From contig JAHBMJ010002724.1 in assembly GCA_018398765.1 (NCBI GenBank), forward strand, positions 1-11,590: DNA of 11,590 bases, in the 5' to 3' direction. This DNA is from Chromera velia. Taxonomy: Eukaryota > Sar > Chromeraceae. The position numbers were made by a program, and so were the translations under genes. Below the pieces are notes generated by a model. The model was not told the DNA's origin. It saw only the letters and a list, made by a program, of their open reading frames with translations, and ran no database searches. Shown in pieces: positions 1-9,643 of the stretch. How positions within the stretch are numbered: position 1 is the stretch's first letter; the number at the start of each line of letters is the position of its first letter.

Positions 1-67
<67 letters not shown>

Positions 68-96
68 ATGTATGTGTGTGTGTGTGTATGTGTGTA

Positions 97-129
<33 letters not shown>

Positions 130-164
130 GTGTGTGTGTGTGTGTGTGTATGTATATGTGTGTG
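1..164. repeat. TG/CA microsatellite with TATG variants
   Basis: An imperfect TG repeat interrupted by TATG units fills the left edge and continues beyond the window. The open frame of Val/Cys/Tyr/Met through it is a repeat artefact. Confidence 0.98.
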
Positions 165-1686
165 ATTGTGGGTGCATAGTTCGGTGCAGGTGCAGGTGTA
201 ATTTGTGGGTGGAGAGGTGTCGGTGGGGGAACCTTCTGGCCACTGGTGGAGGCACACACAAATTGATATGATGTATGAGTGATCGACAGATATCAATAGT
301 TTGCATCCAATAAGTAATAGCCTGAACATCTCTCTGACATCCCGATGATGCAGGTGCGTAGACGTACGGATATGCGGCATAGAGAGGGCAAAAAGCGACA
401 GCTGTATGTCCTGTGTCTACCATGCATAGATCTAGGCACAGATCGAGGCTTTACAAAAGGAAAGAGGGTATTGAAGAGGGAAAAAGGGACAGAAGGGAAG
501 GTACCTAAGGCATAGGTGAGACTTCTTAGGCCAAGGGCAGAAGCTGCTCCTCCTGACGGTCGATACAAATACTGTGACACACGTACAAACGCACACAGAC
601 AGACAGAGGGAAGGAGAAAGCGAGAGAAAATGCGACGGACTGACCATCTCGACGTCCCCCTATCTGCACTCCAACACAAGTGTGTTTATGAATGGTCATG
701 CAGTCAGACGTGAAAGCATTCGTTATTGTTTTTTTCGAATGCAAGTCTGCAGTCGAGGATTTTACTGACCCCCAGGAGCTAAAATACTTTTGGACGAGCA
801 TCTTCATCTATAATCTTGTGTCGATTAAACAAATTATAGCGTTGGAGTTCAGTCTGATAATTCACTGCAACGGAGAGACTTACTCCGAGTCGACTCTTCA
901 CACACACCGACCGTTTACAGAGGAGAAGGGAAGTGCATTATATTTTGACTCGGAGCATGTGAAAAGCTTTCTTGAGTGTCATATAGACATGCACGCATAT
1001 GCAGAGGGGCCAGATCGAGTCGCCTGATCAGAACGGGGAAGAGAGGTACAAGTGAGGGAAGCCGGCATGCAGAAAAAAAATGAGAAGAAGCCAGAGCGCT
1101 CTTTCACTAAGTCAGACGTTTGTCCGTGTATGTGGGGAGGGGGGGTTCGGAGTCTAATCCGGAGGGGATGGTTGCTTTTGCGTGCTAGTCCTTCGACCTC
1201 TCTTGCGGCGCCCTGTAGTTGTGATATAGCAGTCGCTCCGGGGGGTGGGCGCCTTTGTACCTGCACATGCATAAGCTATTATATACATAAGATTCCAGTC
1301 TGACTACAGCATTAATTGTCTTTGCAGCCACTGGAGTTATTAAATACAAACAGTGCTTCTCCATTCCATCTTCCATGCTTCCATTGACTCTTTTATTCGA
1401 CCTGGTCTCAGTGTTTGGCTTTGTATGCATGTAGGCCCCTAGGATGATGTGCATGTATGACCACAAGTGTGTATGCGTAAGGAGGTAACTCCTCTTTTCC
1501 TAAGTGATCGCACTTAGTTCAGTTAGATCTCTACTACGGAAAGTCTGTCAGTTCAAGGTTCACTTCCAAACTGCTTCTAGAAGCTTTACAAGCAACTGTT
1601 GTTTACTCAATCCAGGCTATACGCAGCTGACTGAATTAATTCCACTTTATTTCTATTTTATTTAATTCTCTTCTAATACAGACTGA
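165..1686. other. Unassigned region, no secure gene
   Basis: Mixed-composition sequence. The best open frame is plus strand 692-1027 (111 codons, from MVMQSDVKAFVIVFFECK). It is less repetitive than the others and has a balanced residue composition, but shows no recognisable domain, signal or splice context, so it is not called as a gene. There is a G-run at 1137-1146. No tRNA-like box pair was found. Confidence 0.6.
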
Positions 1687-1820
1687 CATGGCGGCGCCTC
1701 CATGAGCCTGCGTGCATGTGTTGGTCTCTGAGCAGCGGGCGTCCCGTGCGGCGGCGGTGCACGTTAGTTCGGCTCACCCCGGGATTGGCCCTTCCCGTGG
1801 CTCGCCTCACTATGTTACGG
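1687..1820 (+). other. GC-rich patch ending in a splice-donor-like site
   Basis: This patch is far richer in GC than its flanks. A candidate exon at 1735-1819 lies between an acceptor-like GTCTCTGAGCAG and a donor GTATGTAT that leads straight into a TG tract. Two frames are open through it (for example HPGIGPSRGSPHYVT, or RRRCTLVRLTPGLALPVAR). No family is recognisable and no partner exon was found, so it is recorded as a patch rather than a CDS. Confidence 0.3.
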
Positions 1821-1822
1821 TA

Positions 1823-1868
<46 letters not shown>

Positions 1869-1882
1869 TGTGTATGTGTGTA
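1821..1882. repeat. TG microsatellite
   Basis: TATGTATATG followed by about 15 TG units and then TATG variants, the same unit as at the left edge. Confidence 0.97.
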
Positions 1883-2960
1883 AGGGATGCTTCGGATCCA
1901 GCTTTCTTAAGCACGATGTCGTGATGATCCTGCAGCAGGTTATAGTAACCGTTAGTATTTCCAGGTCGCACCCTTCAATAAGCTTGATAGAATTTCCAGA
2001 GAGCCTTGGTGCAAATATACAGTGTTATGAAATCGTCTCAGACAAGCACCATTTCATTCAATAAGAAGTCCAACTGAATGGCTGCTTCTTCCTTCGTGTC
2101 TGCCCAAAAGCTTTTGACCTGAATATGAAAACAGATCCTCAACTTATACATCATAGTCCGCCTTGTTCTTTTTCTCTTTCTTCTTCCTCGGTGCATTCTG
2201 CAAGCATCAAAAGAGGTTATACAAAGGCCGCAGGTATTTTATTTTAAAAGGAATGGAAAGAACAAAAACGGGATAGAAAAAGCAAAGAAAATAGGGTAGA
2301 GAGAAGCAAAGTGCTAAAGAAAGAAAAGACGCACTCATAAAAACCATAAACTAGCAAAGAAAATGACCAGGTTGGATTGGTGAGACAAATTGAATGAAGG
2401 ACCGCAATTTGACCAAAGCGATTGCAATTTAAGAATATGCAGTCGTCCTGATGCTCTGGAATCAATTCCTTATCCACCCCTGGACGAGAGAAATCCCTCA
2501 AAGTTCCCGTCTCAGAGTTTAGAAGATCGTAGTCGTGGTCGGCGACTTCCTACCCGTTGGACATCCTTCTTATTGTCTATAAACAAGGACGTTGTTCAAA
2601 AGGGAAAAAAAGAACTGCAAGTACAGACCACAATACAGCCTCAGTGAAGACTTACCTAGGCATGATTGTGCCTATTTTAAATTCAAGCTCTCTTGGATAT
2701 ATGAAGAGAGGGCCGCACCTTTGTTTGGGCTCTTCTCTTTTATCCAGTTTAGTATCCAGTCTGACTGTGTATCGTTATGTGTTGTTGAACTTCAGTCTGA
2801 CTGTATCCTTCTCTGCATATATTGACCATTTTCTTTTCAGTTCTATATTTGTATGAACAACGCCGTCTCGCCGTTGTATGCCATTACAATGTATGCCGAC
2901 GCGCGCGCAGGCTCGGGCATGCTCGCGCACATTCCGTGCGCGTGCGATTCTAATTTCTTA
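1883..2960. other. Unassigned region, no secure gene
   Basis: Two overlapping open frames cover 2390-2647 (plus) and 2501-2244 (minus). The plus frame has a Pro/Arg/Ser-rich middle (PYPPLDERNPSKFPSQSLED); the minus frame becomes Phe/Leu/Ser-rich and looks like read-through of a pyrimidine tract. Neither has a recognisable domain. A CpG-rich segment with GCGCGCGC lies at 2896-2946. The motif CAGTCTGACTG recurs at about 2758-2768 and 2794-2804. Confidence 0.5.
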
Positions 2961-3387
2961 AAGTACTAAATAAATCTGAATAATGTTGAATGCAGTCGGT
3001 TCAGTCTAGGTGTTTAATTTTAAAACTAAGGCTCTCCATTTACTCCTAATCGCCATCAGTGTCCCTTGGCACTAAATTAATTTATCCTGAAGTAAGAGTA
3101 TACTGATATTATCTAGTGATATTATAAATTGGAACCCGCATTCTAAAATTTAGCCATGACTGCTCTAAACTGCTCTGCCCACGTGCATTGAGTCATTCAT
3201 GCATTGAGAAGGCCACACGTCAAAGCTAGAGTCGATCATGTGTAGCATGATGTAACATGATGTGTTGGATAACATTATTATACATTATTGACAACACACA
3301 TATAGTGATAAAAAAAAATATTAAAACATCTACATATCTTTTTTTTAGATAATTGATAATTAAAGCTCAGTCTGCAGCTTAGATAAG
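2961..3387. other. AT-rich stretch, nothing recognisable
   Basis: Sequence with many stops in all frames. It has short A and T runs (3310-3318, 3340-3347) and a small repeat of ATGATGTA/CATGATGT near 3237-3262. Plus-strand AATAAA occurs near 2970 and could end an unseen plus-strand transcript, but no exon supports this. Confidence 0.5.
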
Positions 3388-3490
3388 CGGCCTAAGACTG
3401 AAAAAAGGTGTATAAGGTGCTGGTGCTGGTATAAAAACAGGTTTACACCTTAAATCAGGTGCAAAACAGGTGCAAAATAAGGTGCACCGT
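3388..3490. repeat. GGTGCA-rich repeat block, left copy
   Basis: Begins GCGGCCTAAGACTG and contains AAAAAAGGTGTATAAGGTGC, several GGTGC units, and a 22-bp motif at 3453-3474 that matches 5538-5559 at 21 of 22 positions. Its outer end resembles, in inverted orientation, the outer end of the block finishing near 5645. Confidence 0.5.
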
Positions 3491-4198
3491 TTACCCTATG
3501 AAAGCTATGTTTTTAGGGTTGATTTCTAGTGTTTCTAATGGCTAAAAGGCGCCTCATTCAAAGCCTAAAAGCTTTTTATGATATAGATTTGCTACACTAG
3601 TTTTTACTATGCAAAATAACTTTAAATGTCGCTAGAAATATCAGTGAAAAGACGATAAAAAGCAAAAATAAAAAATATTACAATTAAAGACTCTATGTCT
3701 CTGACTGTCTCATAACTTCGGTCTCTTTCTAGGTCTCTTTTCTCAACTTAAGCAACGTTTTTCACCTCTCTAATGCTTTTTTTGTATGTTTATAGTGTTT
3801 GAATATGTTTGGCACCGTTTGCGTGCTGCACTGTAGTCCAGTTCTGTCCCTACGGTCCATAAAACCTTCAAACTGCATGCATGCCCCTTTGGAGCAAACT
3901 TATGAAAAAAGCAACCACAAATGGTGCGTTTTCATGAAAAAGAAAAAGAAGAAAGAATGAAACAAAAGAAAGCTTTTATTTATTTGCATTTTTCCTCTGA
4001 GCAAGGGTAAGTGAGGATGAGTGAGGGCCTGATTTCAAGGCTCAGAGCCCAGCCCCGTCATATACCTTAGCTCTCTTCTTCACTCACCCCCTAGCTCACC
4101 CCCCCACACAAAATGATAACGGAGGACAAAAAAGAGGAACAAGAGAAAGAAAAAGAGGAGAAAGAAGAGGAGAGAGCAGGCTCCTTGCAGACTTTGTC
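3491..4198. other. AT-rich stretch with candidate 3' UTR
   Basis: No coding sequence is seen. The right part, about 3985-4198, would be the 3' UTR of the candidate gene ending at 4199; its minus strand is a pyrimidine-rich run (4138-4180). TGCATGCATGC lies at 3874-3884. Confidence 0.4.
3975..3984 (-). promoter_or_regulatory. Possible polyadenylation signal, AATAAATAAA
   Basis: Two overlapping AATAAA hexamers on the minus strand, about 215 nt past the stop of the candidate exon at 4275-4199. AT-rich sequence yields such hexamers by chance, so the support comes only from position and strand. Confidence 0.25.
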
Positions 4199-4275
4199 TC
4201 ACTTGAAGTCCAACTTGAAAGTCGACCTCAGTATGTCGTCTTTCTTCCCTAGAAACTCCTGTAGTTTGATGCAGG
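4199..4275 (-). CDS. Possible last exon of a second minus-strand gene
   Basis: This short candidate has two bases, 24 codons and a TGA stop. It reads CIKLQEFLGKKDDILRSTF, then KLDFK and stop: charged, helical and protein-like, but I do not recognise the family. The acceptor is strong: CTAAC branch-like sequence, CCAG, and a pyrimidine-rich stretch before it. Two overlapping AATAAA signals on the same strand lie about 215 nt downstream (3984-3975), with a pyrimidine-rich stretch between. A possible preceding donor (CTT|GTAAGT at 4468/4467) is in compatible phase, but its exon is unclear. The shadow plus-strand ORF beginning at 4111 is Glu/Lys low complexity. Confidence 0.35.
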
Positions 4276-5380
4276 CTGGTTAGGGCAGAGAGGAGGCTTT
4301 GGCTTTGGCTTTTGATTTGGGTTTGGCTTTGAAGAATGAGAGAAATACGAATAGAGTCGGACAGGTGCGATTCATAACCTCAGACCCTGTTCTTTTGACT
4401 GACCCGGCTTGATTTATGATATCCATCCAGACTAGCTTATCTTTCTATACCCTCCTGAGCTACTTACAAGGATCTACGCGGCTAGTATAAGTAGTTCCTC
4501 TGTCTTTAGATCCAAAAGAAGGCTCTCCCTGCTATTCAACAACTCCTCTTTCATTTGTTGGCATTTGTTTGAAGCCGTCTATCTAGACAGGGCCCCGGTT
4601 TATGAAATTAAAAAATGATTAACTGCAGTGACCAGGGTATGACTGATGACTCGCGAACAAAGGGTTGAACGCCCCTAGGAAAGCTGCAATTCCCTCTATA
4701 GATGGACTTCAAACCCTCTGGAAGTACCAAACGCAACAAGAAGCCGTAGCATGACAGAAAGTCAAATACAGATCTGTATGTGAGCATGCAAACTTGACGT
4801 GCCATCAGCAGACGGAAGTGACGAATGGTTCCACTCTTTAAGGCAAAGCAACAAATCGAATGATCAAACCAATTGCACTCTTACTGACCGAGATAGATCG
4901 AGCCCACCAATCGTAAAGAGCATCTGGCACCAGGTTTTAAAAGTCTTTACCTACAACTGAGAGGGAGAGTGTCAACGTACCTTCGCATATGCGTGTTCCC
5001 ATGTGTGTGCCGTTTCTGCTTCTCTTCATCATATAAAAAAAAATCTGCATACAGCACTGCGTTGGCATTCATCCTCAGATTGCTAATAAATTAAGGTCGA
5101 GAAAGCTGTTTTCCTCCCGGCAATCCGTTTAGCATTGTACCATTGCTATGCAAACAGACTCAGTCTGCTTACTCAGCTTCTTAACTCAAACCTGTTGTTC
5201 TGGTCTTTTTACCCTTGTCCGCTCCACGTTGCTATACATGTATATGCTGTCGTTTTTGTTATATAAGGCAGCCTATAAAACAGTTCTCATGCTGTAAAGA
5301 GAAGAGGTACTCATGCTTCAATGGACTTGATTTCATGCATGCGTTGTCGAACGTGCGTTCAGTGACCTCTGTATACATGT
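4276..5380. other. AT-rich stretch, no secure gene
   Basis: It would hold the intron and upstream exons of the candidate gene ending at 4199, but only one weak donor (4467) was found. The minus-strand open frame at 4805-4608 has a hydrophobic, Phe/Leu-rich start and no recognised domain. A TATA-like stretch with ATATAAGG and CCTATAAAAC lies at about 5260-5281, without a clear gene start behind it. Confidence 0.4.
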
Positions 5381-5412
5381 AGCCGATTTTAATTTTTTCT
5401 CAAAAATCGGCT
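5381..5412. repeat. Perfect 10-bp inverted repeat (hairpin)
   Basis: AGCCGATTTT (5381-5390) and AAAATCGGCT (5403-5412) form a perfect stem around a 12-nt T-rich loop. It lies just left of a GC-rich patch and inside the possible mobile element. Confidence 0.8.
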
Positions 5413-5537
5413 GATTGGATTTGTTCCGCGCACCATGGCCCAGTAACACGCGCGTTTGGAGCCGCGGGGAGCCGCAGGGGCAGGGCCACGGCGCGTTGCA
5501 TGGCCATGACGCTGACACTTTTCATCCAATTCCATTC

Positions 5538-5645
5538 AATCAGGTACAAAACAGGTGCATCTGGTGTAAAACAGGTGCATCTGGTGCAACTTCTTGGTTT
5601 GCACCTTTTCTGAGGTACACCTTTTCCAAGCCCTAAAGCGGCCGC
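5538..5645. repeat. GGTGCA-rich repeat block, right copy, with 20-bp tandem units
   Basis: A 20-bp unit, GGTRYAAAACAGGTGCATCT, is repeated at 5543-5562 and 5563-5582, followed by a partial unit. GGTGCAA and TTGCACC (5583-5605) can pair as a hairpin. The block ends CCAAGCCCTAAAGCGGCC. Its 22-bp start matches 3453-3474 with one mismatch. Confidence 0.6.
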
Positions 5646-6181
5646 GGCGATACTATCACACCTAGTATCAAATACTGTTACAAGACAAAAACTCCTATTT
5701 GTATAAGTATATATAAATATTTTATGCTGGAAAATGACTTTAAACAAATAAAAAAAAAACAAAATCGGCGGGCGTCGCTTATAACTAGGATTGTGAACGT
5801 TTTCCCATTCAAAAACGAAAAAAGGATTATCTCGAATATATCTGGAAGTCTTGGACAGCTTGTTTAATTGCCAGAGAGCGAGAATTATATGGTGTTAACG
5901 CTGCAGTCACTGCTAAACCACAAGATGCCACAAGACACGCACTTGCAGCTTAAATGTTCAACTTTGTAATGTGCCACAGCCTAGGCCGCAGGCCCATGCA
6001 CAGCCACCCAGGGCCACAGTGTCACAGCGTGCATGAGCGCACTTCTTTCAATGCGGACAAAATACAATCGGAGAAATTACTGAAGGAGAGAAGGAACGAG
6101 GCAATAAATTTGAAGGGCAACGGGACAACACACAGAGAAGAGCATGAAGCCACATGCAGACTGCATGTATGTTCAACCGAT
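5646..6181. other. Downstream flank / 3' UTR of the kinase gene
   Basis: No coding sequence is supported. An A run at 5751-5759 follows a plus-strand AATAAA. No canonical AATAAA is visible on the minus strand between 6181 and 5646, so the 3' end of the kinase transcript is not placed. Confidence 0.45.
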
Positions 6182-6441
6182 TCACTGCATTGTCGCGTCC
6201 CCCATCTCAGCATCACTCCCCTCTCCCTCCTCTGCGACTGGCCCCACCATTCCCGAGTCCCCCCCTTCTCCCTCGATTGGCTCCCCCTCTGCCCCCTGTA
6301 CCACGTGTGTATCATCGGCACTCAAACCTAGGCCTTCTCCTCCCCCCTCTGTTCCCCTCAACCAACAATGCTCCAGCACCTGCGCCGTCGTCAGACGTTC
6401 TGCCGGATTCACCCTCATGAGGTTCTCTATGAGGTCCTTGG
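6182..6441 (-). CDS. Kinase exon 9: AKDLIENL to stop, acidic tail
   Basis: This is the terminal exon: two bases, 85 codons and a TGA stop at 6184-6182. It reads KDLIENLMRVNPAERLTTAQ, then VLEHCWLRG, which is subdomain XI and closes the kinase fold; Arg219 pairs with the APE Glu. The 56-residue tail is rich in Glu, Gly and Asp (GEPIEGEGGDSG, AEEGEGSDAEM) and probably disordered. The acceptor is GCATGCAG. An ATG 22 nt further upstream (6463) is in frame but lies within the intron and directly follows a stop. A further intron in the tail (AG near 6301) cannot be excluded. Confidence 0.9.
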
Positions 6442-9400
6442 CTGCATGCGTCCATTCATTCATTTATCCATACATTTCCTTGCCGCTTCTATGTACAAAG
6501 CTTACGGACCATGCATCGATTTTCTCATTCATATCAGCCTCTCAAGAGGGTGTTTGGCTGAATCGTGCGGCACGAGAAAGGCGTGAACGACTGTTGAACC
6601 GGCGAGACGAGGATCATATGGGCAATATTCAGGGCGCAATCGTTTGAAGATGAATCTGAGTGTGTGTATGAACATAACATCAACATGACGATCAAAATTT
6701 GTCTGGCTGATCAAATCCTGGCATGCAGACCGGAGTTGCGTTATTGAGAGGGTGGAACAGAAAAAACAGACAAAACCGAAAATCACCTCTAAATCGTCAC
6801 AAAGAAGGAAGAGGAATTGCCCATACGGGCGAACTGACAGCCTGTTTGTTTTTTCGCTTGCCTTCTCTCTCACATCAGATGGACACACGGGCAAAAAGGC
6901 GATCTGGGCAAAAGAAGAAAAAAAAAGCAAGCAAGCAAAAAAGGAAAGAAGAGAACCGAAGAATTCAAGCGAGGACGACGAGTCGAAGGAGGCAGAAAAG
7001 AAGTACAGAAAAAACGCGTCCTTTCCCTCCCTGCATTCCTACCGCTGTCGGATACAGACCGCCACACAGGGCTGGAGAAGTCTATGGGGGCTGCACTGAA
7101 CACATCAAGGTCGCCCTCGAACGGAAATTCCGCCCCAAGCCTGCACGCATACATGCAGACAGGCATGCACGCAGATGCAGGCAGGGAGGGAGGGAGGGAG
7201 GGTCGGGTCACCCGACTTCCAATCAGCGTGGCACTTCAAATGATAGGCTGCTCATGCACATTTACTGGTAGAAAATGCATCTCGATACGTCCTCTTTGAT
7301 TGCCCATCTAGCATTTTCTAGAGCAGCCCTTTCATGCATGGGAAGAAGGACTTCAATACATAGTCCATCATTCTCTTTTCGACAACGCAAATGCTGGAGA
7401 TAGAAAAGGAGAGAGGCAAGGGCGGAAAGCGTTGATGAATGAGAGATCACAGAGAGGCTGACTGACTGACTGACAGACTGACTGACATCACATAAAGCAC
7501 CACGCCCAAGCACCAGAGGTCTACTGGGAGCCCATAGGAAATTCCATCTGCAGAGAGAGAGAGAGAGAGAGAGAGCGAAGTGAGAAAGACACACCGACAG
7601 GCTACATGTCTTTTCCCTCTCTTTTCAAATCTTCTTTGTCAACGAGGAAAAGTGTTGAAAGTCCGCGTAAACAACCAAAGAAAGAACGGACTTAGGCGGT
7701 TTTCGGACGAACAGACAGACAGACAGACAGACGGACGGACAGACAAAACCAGAGAAGTAGGGGGGTCGCGGGGGACTATGAAGAGAGAGTCGGAACGAGA
7801 ACATCAATCATCAATATGGCTTCCCTCTCTTTTTTTTCCGACATCAATTTGTACAGAGGGAGCTTCCCTTCCCCACACGCATCTTCCCAATTCCCCTCCC
7901 CACTCCTAGCTTCTCATTTGGCTCCCTCTTCACAACGCGCAGACAAATACAGGGAGGGAAAGACTCTTTCAGGGATCCAGTCCGGTCCTCCTGATTTAAA
8001 AATCCTCTGAAGAAACTGCCAGCATGCCTTTTCGAAATGTTGACAGCCACTCTCGCACCATACCGTTTGCTCTCTTTCTACTTGCTCACTTACTCCGTCC
8101 CTTCCCCCCCTCACTCACTTTGTGCCAAAAGACTTCTTGCGGCCTCATGGTGAGGACTTCTGCGCGCGATGACCTCAGGGGCTGTAGCAGTAGAGCACAC
8201 GAGGGAAAAAAAGAGAATAGAGAACAGAAGAGAGACAAGAAAGGAAGACAGGAGAGGAACACCTTCTGGGCATGACAGGAAGAAGAGAAAAGAAGAGAGA
8301 AAAGGAGAGAAGAGGATGTGTGAAGAAATGTGAAGAAGAGTCTGGGAGACGGAGGTAGGCAGCATCGATGGCCGGAGAGGGACGAGCACGAAGTCTGTGT
8401 TGAAGAAGAGACAAGCATTTGTGAAGCCACTCATGTCCTGAGAACATTTGCTCCTAGCTTCCTCCCAAGATTGCTTTAATTGTGCGGCCTTGTGCTTAAT
8501 CGACAACCGACCGACCAAAGTACGCAGGAGTCCCTGCGAACGTCTGCGCTCCTCCAGCAGTATCGCTGATTCTTCTGTCGATGCGAAGACAAGCACGAGC
8601 ACAGCGATAAAAAGAAAGGAGGGGGCCTTTGAGCATACGATTTGTGCACTCCCGCCTTCCTATCTTATCTCAAACACAAAAGGACGAAGTAGAGAGTTAG
8701 AGCAACAGATGGCAAAATATGCGAAAAACAACCACCAACCGCATCCGACACAAACAAAAACCGAAGTGCAAAAGCGAGAGAGAATCCACGACGTAACAAG
8801 GAAGTCGCGGAGAAAGTAATGACCACACTAAACGAATCATTGGGTTTTGAGTGAGTGAGCCAGTTAGCCACAGAGAGGCGTTCCCACTCCCCTACACACA
8901 CAAGAGACAGACAGAGACAGACAGACAGACTATATATTTCTTCTTCTCCCTTCTTTTCTTCATGGACACAATAGACAAAGAGAAAGAAAGCAACAAAGAC
9001 AAAGGAACATCACGACAACTCAGACAAAGTGGGCAGGGGGCCCGAAAGGTGAGAGTTAAGCGCCCCTTGCCTCTCCACCTCCCGACAGACTTTCACGTGA
9101 TCACTGGTTTCACACGCTACTCCTCTGCTGCTTCCACTCAAGACAAGAAAGAGAAGAAAAGAAAACAAGGCAAGAAAAACCAACAAAAATTAAAAATGAC
9201 AACAAAACGAAAAAAAGAAAACTGCACGTGGGACCGGCACCGTCATGTTCTTTAGACAGAGGTGGGGGGGTGGGGGGGCGTCCCTGCGGAGGGGGATTTC
9301 TTCTGATGCTGTGTCTTCGTATCTTGCGGGAGGACTCTTTCGGCGGTAACGAAACTCTCCAAAGTCCCATACCAAAAGAGCGACGGTGCTCAGTTGGGCC

Positions 9401-9603
9401 TTGAACCTTCTCTAAAACCTCTTCTCTCTCCTCAGGACTCCTGCTCTGACGGTGAGTCATACGTGGACCCATTGTTTGCGCGCTCGCTGTGGGGTGAAAG
9501 GGAAGGGGCGGATCCAGGTGTGATGGGGGATGGGAGCTCCCCCTCCATCCCTTCTTGGGAGTGTGGGTCTTGATGTTGTTGGTCTGTAGAGACCGGGATG
9601 GGG

Positions 9604-9643
<40 letters not shown>

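Noticed and set aside
2-271. 89-codon Cys/Val open frame
   Set aside because: Translation of the TG repeat, not a protein.
1540-1575. GGTTCACTTCC resembling a tRNA B box
   Set aside because: Does not match the conserved GGTTCRANYCC, and no A box or cloverleaf could be found.
6481-6540. Minus-strand NEKIDAWS followed by donor-like GTAAGC, resembling subdomain IX
   Set aside because: The true subdomain IX is exon 7 and phases 8 to 9 join without it; its exit phase does not fit exon 9.
7202-7216. Near-palindrome GTCGGGT-C-ACCCGAC
   Set aside because: A loop of one base and intronic position; likely chance.
7262-7440. Minus-strand frame with ENARWAIKEDV after a good acceptor
   Set aside because: Exons 7 and 8 join in phase without it, and no kinase subdomain is missing there.
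8111-8602. 163-codon minus-strand ORF containing APEVIARR
   Set aside because: Its APEV part coincides with the exon 6 frame, but upstream it is out of frame with GTPAYF and crosses an intron; exons 5 and 6 explain the signal.
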